Shown here: one piece after another, positions 36,064 through 44,296 of the stretch
Numbering within the stretch: the first letter of the stretch is position 1
Layout: every line of letters starts with the position of its first letter
Source: Marinirhabdus sp050859505
GTDB taxonomy: Bacteria > Bacteroidota > Bacteroidia > Flavobacteriales > Flavobacteriaceae
Reading direction: 5' to 3'
DNA length: 64,000 nucleotides
NCBI RefSeq assembly: GCF_050859505.1
Contig: NZ_CP193934.1
Span: forward strand, 372,001-436,000
Position numbers and translations under genes: made by a program
Notes under the pieces: model-generated
What the model was told of the DNA's origin: nothing
The model's database searches: none
What the model saw: only the letters and a program-made list of their open reading frames with translations

Positions 36064-36825
36064 ATGCTAAGTATCATAATCCCTGTCCTCAACGAAGCCA
36101 AGAATATCGAAGCCTTGTTGAAACATCTTTCTACAAATGCCTCCTTACAAAATATTGCTGAAATAACTTTAGTAGATGGCGGTAGTAGTGACGATACACG
36201 GATGCTAATAAAACAGTTTTCAACAAACTCACCCTACAACGTCCAGTTAATTTCTTCTGAAAAAGGACGTGCTAAACAAATGAATACAGGCGCTAAAAAT
36301 GCAACAGGAAGCATTCTTTATTTTCTGCATGCAGATAGTTTTCCGCCGAAAAATTTTGACAAATTAATTAATACCGAAGTTCAAAAAGGAAATCCAGCTG
36401 GTTGCTTTAAAATGAAATTTGACAGTAATCATTGGTGGCTCCTCATGGCAAGCTGGTTTACAAAATTTTCTTGGCGTGCCTGTCGTGGCGGGGATCAAAG
36501 CCAATTTATTACCCGCGAACTTTTTAACCAGATTGGTGGGTATGACGAAACTTACGTTATTTATGAGGACAACATACTTATAAATGAACTTTACAAACGC
36601 AACAAATTTGTAATCATACAACAGCCATTAATATCTTCGGCTAGATTGTATCGCGACAAAGGCATTTGGTATGTGCAATATCATTTTTGGTGTATTTATG
36701 TAAAACGCTGGATGGGCGCAGATGCAGACGAACTATATGCATATTATGTAAAACATATTAAACAAAACAAAAAACAACAAGCTTCTGTAGCCGAAACACC
36801 GCGCGAGGTGTTTGCAGATAAATAA
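36064..36825 (+). CDS. TIGR04283-family arsenosugar biosynthesis glycosyltransferase
   Basis: 253 residues from the ATG at 36064, which places MLSIIIPVLNEAKNIEALL at the start, the opening strand of GT2 enzymes; a TTG 18 bases earlier is less likely. TLVDGGSSDDTRML (about 38-51), FLHADSFPPKN (about 86-96, the DxD-type metal site) and GGDQSQFITRELFNQIGGYDE (about 143-163) mark a GT-A fold of the TIGR04283 group, which accompanies arsS/arsM. No membrane segment, so cytoplasmic. It follows the DUF547 terminator. It could add the aglycone side chain to the arsenosugar, a role that is not proved. Confidence 0.87.
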   Translation: MLSIIIPVLNEAKNIEALLKHLSTNASLQNIAEITLVDGGSSDDTRMLIKQFSTNSPYNVQLISSEKGRAKQMNTGAKNATGSILYFLHADSFPPKNFDKLINTEVQKGNPAGCFKMKFDSNHWWLLMASWFTKFSWRACRGGDQSQFITRELFNQIGGYDETYVIYEDNILINELYKRNKFVIIQQPLISSARLYRDKGIWYVQYHFWCIYVKRWMGADADELYAYYVKHIKQNKKQQASVAETPREVFADK

Positions 36826-36895
36826 CTTTAAGATTTCCTAAACAGTATTCATCTTTTTTTGGTTGTAATTTTAAAATCAACTAAAAAAAGAAACT

Positions 36896-37339
36896 ATGAA
36901 TATATTTGAAGCTATTAGAGCAGACCACGACATCCAACGAGAATTATTAGATAAAGCACTCGCTACTTCCGGAGACACCAAAAAACGCAAGGATATTTGG
37001 GACAAACTGAAAGTGGAGCTAAAAGGTCATGAAACAGCAGAAGAACGCAACTTTTACAAACAGTTAATGGACAATGATATGATGGTGGAACACACACGCC
37101 ATGGCATTGCAGAGCATCACGAAATTGATGAACTCATTGAAAAAGTAGAAGAAGCAGACATGGACAGCGCGGCATGGTTGGCACATATGAAGGCGTTAGA
37201 TCACCAAGTACGCCATCATCTGGAAGATGAAGAAAAATCGTTTTTTCAATTGGCTGGAAAAGTATTTTCAGAAGCGCAAAAAACTACACTTGCTAAATCT
37301 TACAACAAAGAAATGGAAGCACAAAGGGAAGCATTATAA
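36896..37339 (+). CDS. hemerythrin-like HHE-domain protein
   Basis: 147 residues, one four-helix hemerythrin-like bundle. Likely iron ligands are His 12 and nearby Asp (RADHDIQRE), His 53 and Glu in KGHETAEERNFY, His 75-82 in HTRHGIAEHHEIDEL, and His 106/110-111 in HQVRHHLEDEEKSFF. Such proteins bind oxygen, nitric oxide or metals in the cytoplasm. It is the last plus-strand gene of the compact arsenosugar block and ends at a bidirectional terminator. Whether it senses arsenic redox stress or is merely a neighbour cannot be told. Confidence 0.85.
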   Translation: MNIFEAIRADHDIQRELLDKALATSGDTKKRKDIWDKLKVELKGHETAEERNFYKQLMDNDMMVEHTRHGIAEHHEIDELIEKVEEADMDSAAWLAHMKALDHQVRHHLEDEEKSFFQLAGKVFSEAQKTTLAKSYNKEMEAQREAL

Positions 37340-37358
37340 CTTGTAATTTACTCCACTT

Positions 37359-37390
37359 AAACTGCCAGAACTGAAATTTTTGGCAGTTTT
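37359..37390. terminator. bidirectional terminator between hemerythrin and GH113-like genes
   Basis: AAACTGCCA (37359-37367) and TGGCAGTTT (37381-37389) form a perfect 9-bp stem with A/T flanks between two convergent genes. Confidence 0.85.
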
Positions 37391-38394
37391 TAATGTTGCG
37401 CCTTAAAATGTTCTTTAATTTCCTGCTGAGCAGGCTTATTTTGAGGACTAAACTGATTGCTATGTAATCCCCCAGCATTTTTATGATCCATAAACCATTT
37501 CCAGATAAATCCTCCGGCAAACCAAGGTTCTGAGTACATTTCAGCAAAGAAAGCTTTGTAAAGATTGGTTTGTGCTTCGGTATTATGGCCGTCTTCAGTT
37601 CTATTACTTTGCCACGGTTCCTTTCCTGAAAAATCTATATTCCGGTAGCCATATTCGGTAAACAAAATAGGTTTGTTGTTTGCTTCTGAAATCTGTTGCA
37701 TTTCTACTTTCCAGGGTTGCCACCCCTTTCTGGCATCTTCTACGGTGGGTGTTTTTAATTCTGAAACCGGAAAATACCCGTCTACACCAATATAATCCAA
37801 CTGCCCCCAAAAAGGAACCCGTTTGTATTCGTCCCAATTGGCTGCGTAGGTTAATTTTCCTTTGTAAACTTTCTTAACGTCAAGAATTAATTCGTTCCAA
37901 AATTTCGCCCTATGTATTGTAAATTGCTCCAATTCGGTTCCAATACAAAATAGTTGGGCGTTTGTTTCTTCGGCTACTTCAGCATATAATAAAATAAATT
38001 CTTTGTACGATTTCTCAAGAACCTGCCAATCTTCTTCAGAAGCCATTTTGAGGTAGCCCGTAAATTCTCCGCGCGAAATCCATATTTGAGGTTTTAGCAT
38101 TACCTGAAGATTATTTTGATGTAGCATTTCAATATACTGCTTTACCCCTTCCCTGCGTTCCCCAAACCATTGTCGATCTGTATTAAAATGCAACTCTGGA
38201 TTTTCTAAATCCCTTATAAATCCAAAAGGCATTACAGCCGCATAATTGGCATGAATATTCTTAACTTCCTGAACGTGCTCTTGCGTGGTAGGTTCTCCCG
38301 AAGCTACATAGCTTACCCCTTTAATTTTCTGGGGTTGAGAGGTACACGCCTGCAATAAAAAGATGGAGAAAAGTAAGGGCAATAAATATTTCAT
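37390..38394 (-). CDS. GH113-like glycoside hydrolase lipoprotein
   Basis: 334 residues from the ATG at 38394, which sets a lipobox (FSIFLLQACTS, Cys 17); the 75 codons upstream in the same frame belong to a decayed neighbour. The TIM barrel shows VMLKPQIWISRGEF (about 107-120), CIGTELEQFTIH (acid/base Glu, about 163) and PILFTEYGYRNIDFSG (nucleophile Glu, about 258), the layout of the GH113/GTA-TIM-barrel group, which includes beta-mannanases. It should sit on the outer membrane. It is transcribed alone and faces the hemerythrin gene. Confidence 0.82.
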   Translation of the reverse strand: MKYLLPLLFSIFLLQACTSQPQKIKGVSYVASGEPTTQEHVQEVKNIHANYAAVMPFGFIRDLENPELHFNTDRQWFGERREGVKQYIEMLHQNNLQVMLKPQIWISRGEFTGYLKMASEEDWQVLEKSYKEFILLYAEVAEETNAQLFCIGTELEQFTIHRAKFWNELILDVKKVYKGKLTYAANWDEYKRVPFWGQLDYIGVDGYFPVSELKTPTVEDARKGWQPWKVEMQQISEANNKPILFTEYGYRNIDFSGKEPWQSNRTEDGHNTEAQTNLYKAFFAEMYSEPWFAGGFIWKWFMDHKNAGGLHSNQFSPQNKPAQQEIKEHFKAQH

Positions 38395-38444
38395 GGTGTT
38401 TAATTTTTCCGTTTCAAGATACACATTTACCCAACAAGTTTTTC

Positions 38445-38725
38445 TTAAAATACGGCCCTCACACCTAAGTTGAACCTTTCGCCCAACCCTGTATTGTTTC
38501 CACGCATAGCATTGGTGTATAAAGCCTCCAAATGTAAGACAACCGGCGCCGACAAGATCTGCCAAAATCTTACTCCGAAATTTCGGTAGTAGTTCCAGAT
38601 TCACTCGTATTGCTAGCACTCATACCTGTGTACCCTTCTAAAGTTAAAGTGAAAAAGGGTATGTAAAGCTCTATATCTTTTAGGAAGGTGCTTTCGGTTT
38701 TGGTGTTATGGCTAGTCCCATAACT
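38445..38725 (-). pseudogene. decayed C-terminal end of an outer-membrane beta-barrel protein
   Basis: Translation of the minus strand in two frames gives barrel-like sequence. From 38725 one reads SYGTSHNTKTESTFLKDIEL, then YIPFFTLTLEGYTGMSASNT, to a stop at 38571-38569. In another frame, from about 38552 to the stop at 38447-38445, one reads SAPVVLHLEALYTNAMRGNN and then TGLGERFNLGVRAVF-stop, an aromatic-ended beta-signal. The two pieces look like one protein end broken by a stop and a frameshift. No intact gene or mobile element is seen next to it. A perfect 9-bp inverted repeat GCCAGCCAA/TTGGCTGGC lies beyond its 5' edge (about 38750-38783). The family of the original protein is not identified. 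Confidence 0.55.
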
Positions 38726-38855
38726 TTAGCGATGAATGGTGCTTCACCTGCCAGCCAAATCTAAGAGAGTGACTTGGCTGGCATAGGGAAGACTTTAAAA
38801 TTATAATACTATTTTAAAAACACTACTTTTTGTGGAGGGTACGATTCCTGAAATA

Positions 38856-39569
38856 CTATTTCTCATTCAAACGCCAGTCGTATGCATAGTAGGTAACTTT
38901 GGCATTGTCTGGCACCTTTTCCTTTCGGTAGTTATTGAGAAAATTTATCTCGGTTCCATGATTTACAAAATCTTCTTTATACCATTTAAAGATTTCAGAA
39001 AAGGCTACGTTGTTTCCTTGTACTTGTATAAATTTAGGATCGTTTAGAGCTTTCACTGTCTGTTGCTGCAACAGTTTTTCTAGGTTAGAAGCTGTAAATG
39101 CTGTAGGAATAATAGGCGGACATCCTTTTGCGCCGCACACCAATACAAAATGAAACCGCGGCTCGTTAAATTGAGCACGGAGTTTTTTGTTTTCAATATC
39201 GTTTAAGGTGATTTTTATCCCACCCACTTCATGTTTGGTTGTATCGAAAAATCCTTTTTTATCTAAAGGCGAATTGATTGGGTAAGTATCTATAATTCCT
39301 TTTATGACTGATAGGTTATAAGCATTTATCCAAAACGCCTGATAGGTTTTTGCCTCGGAAGGGGAAACCGAAACATCCTTTGCCAACGCCAATACCGAAT
39401 TTAAGGTTTCAGGGTGTTGAGAAATAGCCTTATAAGCTACATTTCCGTTAGAAACATAGGTGCTAAAAAAACTATCAGCTTCATCAAAAAAGGTGGATAC
39501 GTTTTGTGATATTCCAGAAACCACTGAGAACAATGTTAGTAAAACAGTGAGGATTACGAGTCTTTTCAT
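38856..39569 (-). CDS. DUF547 secreted protein, copy 3
   Basis: 237 residues from the ATG at 39569 with a signal peptide (LVILTVLLTLFSVVSGISQ) rather than a lipobox. The DUF547 domain follows: TYQAFWINAYNLSVIKGIID, HEVGGIKITLNDIENKKLRA and HFVLVCGAKGCPPIIPTAF, with the Cys pair as CGAKGC, and the end YYAYDWRLNEK. It is more divergent than the tandem copies. Its 5' side faces the FAD oxidoreductase gene across a 213-base spacer. A lone secreted copy beside a redox module suggests that DUF547 proteins here are part of one larger process. Function unknown. Confidence 0.82.
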   Translation of the reverse strand: MKRLVILTVLLTLFSVVSGISQNVSTFFDEADSFFSTYVSNGNVAYKAISQHPETLNSVLALAKDVSVSPSEAKTYQAFWINAYNLSVIKGIIDTYPINSPLDKKGFFDTTKHEVGGIKITLNDIENKKLRAQFNEPRFHFVLVCGAKGCPPIIPTAFTASNLEKLLQQQTVKALNDPKFIQVQGNNVAFSEIFKWYKEDFVNHGTEINFLNNYRKEKVPDNAKVTYYAYDWRLNEK

Positions 39570-39782
39570 CTTAAATATTTTATGGACATTAAGTCCAAAA
39601 TACTTTTGATAGCTTACAAATTCATCCTTAAATCTTTCAAAATAAGGCGCTAAACTCCAAGGAATACTAAATAAAATGAATTTCAAAAAATGAATTTCTA
39701 TTTTCTTGTAATGTTTCCGTAAATTGAAGCGACCTAATGGGGAACCTATCATAAAGTGGTACCTGTCTTTACTAGAATACCT

Positions 39783-41084
39783 ATGGAACATATAGTCATT
39801 ATTGGAAACGGAATCGCTGGCGTCACAGCAGCGCGGCACATCCGAAAACTTTCAGACAAAAAAATTACAATTATATCTGCGGAAGCCGATCATTTTTTCT
39901 CCCGTACCGCGCTAATGTATGTATATATGGGGCATATGCGCTGGACAGATATTGAACCTTACGAGCATTGGTTCTGGGAGAAAAACCGACTGGAATTGAA
40001 GAAGGCATATGTCTCTAAAATTGATACGGATTCTAAAACACTTCAATTTAAAGAAGGTGGCAGTATGCAGTATGACAAGCTCATTATTGCTTCCGGATCT
40101 ACCACCAATTCCTTTGGCTGGGACGGTTTGGATAGTGAAGGCGTCGTGGGCATGATAACTAAGCAAGACCTTGAACAAATTGAAAAATATGCACCCAATA
40201 ACGAGGTTTGTCCACGAGCAGTTTTAGTGGGCGGTGGCTTAATTGGCGTGGAACTGGCCGAAATGCTGCGAACCCGAAATATTGAAGTTACTTTTTTAAT
40301 TAGAGAAGAAAATTTTTGGGACGGCGTACTCCCTAAAGACGAAGCAGCTATGATTTCCCGCCACATACTATCGCACGGTGTAGATCTCAAAAACAATACG
40401 AATCTAGATAAAATTATCGCCGACAAAGATGGCAAAGTACGTGCAATCATTACGAAAGAAACTGGAGAAGAAATACCGTGTAGTATGGTAGGTATTTGTA
40501 CTGGCGTAAAACCTAACATTGCCTTTTTAGAGGGTAGTGGTATTGAAACAGACCGTGGTATTCTGGTAAACCGAAATCTGGAAACTAGTGTAAAAGATGT
40601 GTATGCTATTGGCGATTGTGCCCAACAACGCGAAGCCATTGGCAACCGTAAACCCATTGAAGCCGTCTGGTACACAGGCCGAATGATGGGAGAAACTGTA
40701 GCGCAAACATTATGTGGCAATCCGTTTGAGTACAATCCCGGACATTGGTTTAACAGTGCTAAGTTTTTTGATATTGAGTACCAAACTTACGGATGGGTCT
40801 TTTCAGATAAAAAAGACTACGAAGCTCATTTTCACTGGCATCATGAAGATGATACTAAATGTATCACCATTGCATATCATAAAGAAACCCAAGCATTTTT
40901 AGGCATTAACACCTTCGGAATACGAATGAAACACGAAGTTTTTGACCAATGGCTAAGCCAGCACCAAAAAGTAGATTTTGTGGTACAGCATTTGAAACAA
41001 GCCAATTTTGATCCAGAGTTTTTTAAACATTTCGAAACAGCTATTATAAAAGCATTTCAACAACACCAACCTGTAAACGCATAA
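39783..41084 (+). CDS. FAD-dependent pyridine nucleotide-disulfide-type oxidoreductase
   Basis: 433 residues from the ATG at 39783 (MEHIVIIGNGIAGVTAARHI), which places the FAD dinucleotide motif GNGIAG at 8-13. The NAD(P)H motif is VLVGGGLIGVELAEML (about 152-167), and the second FAD motif VYAIGDCAQ is at about 276-284. There is no CxxC redox pair, so it resembles rubredoxin- or ferredoxin-reductase-type enzymes (and the N-terminal part of NirB). A C-terminal extension of about 110 residues is His- and Phe-rich. Four bases separate it from the polyferredoxin gene, so the two proteins probably form one electron-transfer pair. Confidence 0.85.
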   Translation: MEHIVIIGNGIAGVTAARHIRKLSDKKITIISAEADHFFSRTALMYVYMGHMRWTDIEPYEHWFWEKNRLELKKAYVSKIDTDSKTLQFKEGGSMQYDKLIIASGSTTNSFGWDGLDSEGVVGMITKQDLEQIEKYAPNNEVCPRAVLVGGGLIGVELAEMLRTRNIEVTFLIREENFWDGVLPKDEAAMISRHILSHGVDLKNNTNLDKIIADKDGKVRAIITKETGEEIPCSMVGICTGVKPNIAFLEGSGIETDRGILVNRNLETSVKDVYAIGDCAQQREAIGNRKPIEAVWYTGRMMGETVAQTLCGNPFEYNPGHWFNSAKFFDIEYQTYGWVFSDKKDYEAHFHWHHEDDTKCITIAYHKETQAFLGINTFGIRMKHEVFDQWLSQHQKVDFVVQHLKQANFDPEFFKHFETAIIKAFQQHQPVNA

Positions 41085-41088
41085 TCGT

Positions 41089-42990
41089 ATGAGCTCCATT
41101 CAAAGAGATATGTCCTTAACTGGGCAGCCGCCAAAAAGTATAAATACCCAACAAAAACTTGCATCCGTACTAGGCTTGGCAGGACTCGCTATTTTATTTC
41201 TAGCACTATTCAATGTTAATTTTCCTAATAAAACACTGTGGTTATCGCTATCGCTTATTTCTATAGCAGTTGGAACCATTTGGTTTGGAAAAGCAGCGTA
41301 TTTAAACAAGCACGAAGGCATCAAAAATGATGGGGTTTATTTTAAATCGTTAACCTCGCGCGGGTTTTGGGGATGGATTTTAGGAATTACCATGACTCTT
41401 TTTTATATAGTGTTGTATTGGTTTCCGCAGTATTTGGGTTTAGTAAAAGATGGAGACAACATAGGTGCTATTGCCTTGTTCGACCCACTAAGCAAGTTTT
41501 TAAGCGGCAATCCTGCCAGCCAGTGGTTTCTCTACGGAACACTATACACCCTTGCCATTCTTGCCTTTGGGATTAAATTTATATGGAAGTATAGACACAA
41601 CCGATACGAGATTATTCGCACCTGCTCGGTAATGTTTTTTCAATTATCATTTGCCTTTGTAATTCCTGAAATCTTAGTACGATTAAATCAGCCGTACTAC
41701 GATTTTAAAAATGTCTGGCCTTTAAATTACGAGCTCTTTGCTGGTTATAAAATAGACGAATTTATAAGCGCAGGCGATGTAGGTTTACTAATGCTCATTT
41801 TTGGCCTACTCTCCATATTTGTGATTACACCTATCCTCACCTATAAGTTTGGAAAAAGATGGTACTGCAGTTGGGTATGTGGTTGTGGAGGTCTTGCTGA
41901 AACCGCTGGAGATCCTTTTCGTCATTTAAGTGATAAGCGCCAAGTAGCCTGGAAAGTGGAACGGTGGGTTATACATAGTGTTGTAGTATTTGTTACTGTG
42001 ATGACCACCGCTGTAGTTTTTTCATATCTACAAGCAAACGAATCGGCAAATATTAGCGAATGGAGCAATCTGGAAAACAAAATGGTTTTTATGAGCGACA
42101 CGCAAGGAAAACCAATTAACGAACGCATCCTGGCAGCTCAAAAAGCCGGTGCAACGAGCGTAGTTATTTTAAATACCGATCCAAATACCAAAGCTCCTAC
42201 CCTCGAAAACACGGAAGGAATCACCATCAATTATTTCTTTGCTTCTGAAATTGAAAATAAAGAAGCACTAGAAAAAATTAATCAAGGAAAAGCTGCCACG
42301 CTCATATCAGATAGATCTGAAGGAACTAACCTTAACGTAACCGAAGGGCAACAAACAACCTATTATGACAATCTTTGGCTTAGCAAAGAATTTTTTGTTT
42401 GGTTTATCATTGGACTACTTACCCTAGTATTTGCATGGGTGATGCTTTTTAAGAGAGAGGAATTAGCAAAAGACGCTAAATACGGAGCCGTGGGATACTT
42501 TGTCGTTGTTATTTCTATCTTATTGTTCACGTACGTTAGCAGTCCTGGAAAACTATTCTTTTTTGATGCGTATCAACTTCGTAAAAGCTACGGGTTTTTA
42601 ATTGGCGCTATGTTTAGCGGGGTTATTGGCGTTGGGTTTTACCCTATTTTTGGGAACCGTGTTTGGTGTAGATTTGGTTGCCCGATGGCGGCTATTTTAG
42701 GGTTTCAGCAAAGGTTATTCTCAAAATTCCGGATTACTACCAACGGCGGGCAATGTATCTCTTGTGGGAATTGCTCTACGTATTGTGAGATGGGAATAGA
42801 CGTTCGGGCCTATGCTCAAAAAGGAGAAAACATTGTGCGAAGTAGTTGTGTTGGCTGTGGAATTTGCTCTGCAGTGTGTCCGCGTGGCGTGCTGAAACTG
42901 GAAAATGATGGTATGAATGGACGTATTGATGGCAACCAGGTATTGTTAGGAAACGATGTTGATTTAATGGAATTGATGAACTCGAAATAG
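41089..42990 (+). CDS. NosR/CcoG-like membrane polyferredoxin with PA-like insert
   Basis: 633 residues. Membrane segments lie at about 25-60, 90-115, 145-165, 220-250 and 300-315; CSWVCGCGGLAE (about 262) and, after a further membrane pair (about 430-500), CRFGCPMA (about 525) are NosR-type Cys clusters. A two-cluster ferredoxin domain closes the protein: CISCGNCSTYC (about 557) and CVGCGICSAVCP (about 586). Between membrane helices, at about residues 325-430, is an insert with AAQKAGATSVVILN, like a protease-associated (PA) domain. The protein should pass electrons from the FAD enzyme encoded 4 bases upstream through the inner membrane. Acceptor unknown. Confidence 0.82.
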   Translation: MSSIQRDMSLTGQPPKSINTQQKLASVLGLAGLAILFLALFNVNFPNKTLWLSLSLISIAVGTIWFGKAAYLNKHEGIKNDGVYFKSLTSRGFWGWILGITMTLFYIVLYWFPQYLGLVKDGDNIGAIALFDPLSKFLSGNPASQWFLYGTLYTLAILAFGIKFIWKYRHNRYEIIRTCSVMFFQLSFAFVIPEILVRLNQPYYDFKNVWPLNYELFAGYKIDEFISAGDVGLLMLIFGLLSIFVITPILTYKFGKRWYCSWVCGCGGLAETAGDPFRHLSDKRQVAWKVERWVIHSVVVFVTVMTTAVVFSYLQANESANISEWSNLENKMVFMSDTQGKPINERILAAQKAGATSVVILNTDPNTKAPTLENTEGITINYFFASEIENKEALEKINQGKAATLISDRSEGTNLNVTEGQQTTYYDNLWLSKEFFVWFIIGLLTLVFAWVMLFKREELAKDAKYGAVGYFVVVISILLFTYVSSPGKLFFFDAYQLRKSYGFLIGAMFSGVIGVGFYPIFGNRVWCRFGCPMAAILGFQQRLFSKFRITTNGGQCISCGNCSTYCEMGIDVRAYAQKGENIVRSSCVGCGICSAVCPRGVLKLENDGMNGRIDGNQVLLGNDVDLMELMNSK

Positions 42991-43021
42991 TAAGCTATAT
43001 TCAGTTACAGTTTATAGTACC

Positions 43022-43058
43022 AAACCTTTCAAGTCTTCATGACCTGAAAGGTTTTTTT
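43022..43058 (+). terminator. terminator of the FAD/polyferredoxin pair
   Basis: AAACCTTTCA (43022-43031) and TGAAAGGTTT (43045-43054) form a perfect 10-bp stem followed by TTTTTTT. Confidence 0.9.
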
Positions 43059-43100
43059 ATGATTCGGTTAGTAAACTAAACCTATTGCGTCTAAAGTGCT

Positions 43101-43601
43101 ATGCCACTCAAAAAACAGTTTCTTTTTTTCTACCTCGGAATAATTTGCTCACCAATTTTATTTGCAGCGAATCCTTTTCCTGAAAAAAATTACCAAAAAG
43201 AATATTACAACAACGGCACTCTAAAAGCTGAAGGTTGGGAACTGGGTGCAACTAAAACTGATTACTGGTATTTCTATTACCCTAATGGCGAAGTAGCGTC
43301 CAAAGGAAGTTTTAGCAATAACAAAAGAGAAGGCTATTGGTATTTTTATGATGATAACACTACCCTACTTAAGCAAGGTCATTATCAAAATGGAATTGCC
43401 GAAGATTGGTGGATTTTTTACGATATTGCAACCCAAACCGAAAAAAGGTTTCAGTTTAAAAACGACAAAAAAAATGGCTTTGCATTTATCTATAAAAAGG
43501 GACGTTTAAAACGGGCCGAAGCTTACAAAAACAATCAAAAAACTGGCGAATGGACTTCAATTTTCGCCTTCAAAAAAGATAATCCACACCTTACCTTTTA
43601 A
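43101..43601 (+). CDS. secreted YwqK/MORN-like repeat protein
   Basis: 166 residues with a signal peptide (FLFFYLGIICSPILFAANP). Five to six imperfect units of about 22 residues follow, such as EYYNNGTLKAEGWELG, YWYFYYPNGEVASKGSFSNN and GYWYFYDDNTTLLKQGHYQNG, the Y/W-rich YwqK-type MORN pattern. These repeats often bind membranes or act as scaffold parts. NCBI sometimes labels relatives as toxin-antitoxin YwqK antitoxin, which is only a name here. Its stop overlaps the start of the next glycosyltransferase gene by one base, so the two are translationally coupled. Confidence 0.8.
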   Translation: MPLKKQFLFFYLGIICSPILFAANPFPEKNYQKEYYNNGTLKAEGWELGATKTDYWYFYYPNGEVASKGSFSNNKREGYWYFYDDNTTLLKQGHYQNGIAEDWWIFYDIATQTEKRFQFKNDKKNGFAFIYKKGRLKRAEAYKNNQKTGEWTSIFAFKKDNPHLTF

Positions 43602-44296
43602 TGAATCAAATCATAGACGTTATTATTCCGGCGTACAATGAAGCCGCTTCCATTGGGTTGGTCATAACAGACATTCCTTCATTGGTAAGAGAGGTGATTG
43701 TAGTGAGTAACCACTCTACTGACCGTACCGAAATTGTTGCACAAAAAGCTGGAGCCACGGTATTAAAAGAATCCCAACGTGGGTATGGGTACGCTTGTTT
43801 AAAAGGGATGCAGCACATTTCAGATAAAAAAGAAAAACCTGATATTGTAGTGTTCTTAGACGGGGATTATAGTGATTATCCAGAGCAACTTACCGAATTA
43901 ATTGCTCCAATTATTGAAAAAGACATAGATTTTGTAATCGGTGCCCGAGTAAAACGACTTAGAGCAGACGGCTCCATGACATTCCCGCAACGATTTGGCA
44001 ATTGGCTAGCTACCAACTTAATGAAGCTCTTTTTTGGAGCAAATTTCACAGATTTAGGTCCATTTAGAGCTATAAAATATGATAAACTCATTGCCTTAAA
44101 AATGCAGGACAAAACATATGGCTGGACTGTAGAGATGCAATTAAAAGCACTCAAAAAAAAATATTCATACACCGAAGTACCCATGAAATATCGAAACAGG
44201 ATAGGAACCTCAAAAGTTTCAGGAACGGTAAAAGGTGCTATATTTGCAGGGATTAAAATTCTCAGCTGGATTTTTAAATACACGTTCAAAAAATGA
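43601..44296 (+). CDS. GT2 family glycosyltransferase (dolichyl-phosphate-mannose-synthase-like)
   Basis: 231 residues with the GT-A core: VIIPAYNEAASIGLVITDIP at 7-26, VVSNHSTDRTEIVAQKAGA (about 36-54), RGYGYACLKGM (about 60-70) and FLDGDYSDYPEQL (about 86-98, metal site GDxSD). No membrane segment is present, so it is membrane-associated at most. The family transfers mannose or glucose to polyprenyl phosphate or to lipid acceptors. It starts on the stop of the YwqK-like gene and its own stop overlaps the next gene by 4 bases (ATGA). Confidence 0.87.
   Translation: MNQIIDVIIPAYNEAASIGLVITDIPSLVREVIVVSNHSTDRTEIVAQKAGATVLKESQRGYGYACLKGMQHISDKKEKPDIVVFLDGDYSDYPEQLTELIAPIIEKDIDFVIGARVKRLRADGSMTFPQRFGNWLATNLMKLFFGANFTDLGPFRAIKYDKLIALKMQDKTYGWTVEMQLKALKKKYSYTEVPMKYRNRIGTSKVSGTVKGAIFAGIKILSWIFKYTFKK

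Noticed and set aside
40043..40735. Long minus-strand open frame (230 codons) inside the FAD oxidoreductase gene
   Set aside because: Complete shadow of a well-supported plus-strand gene; no protein motif and Ser/Pro-rich composition typical of antisense frames.
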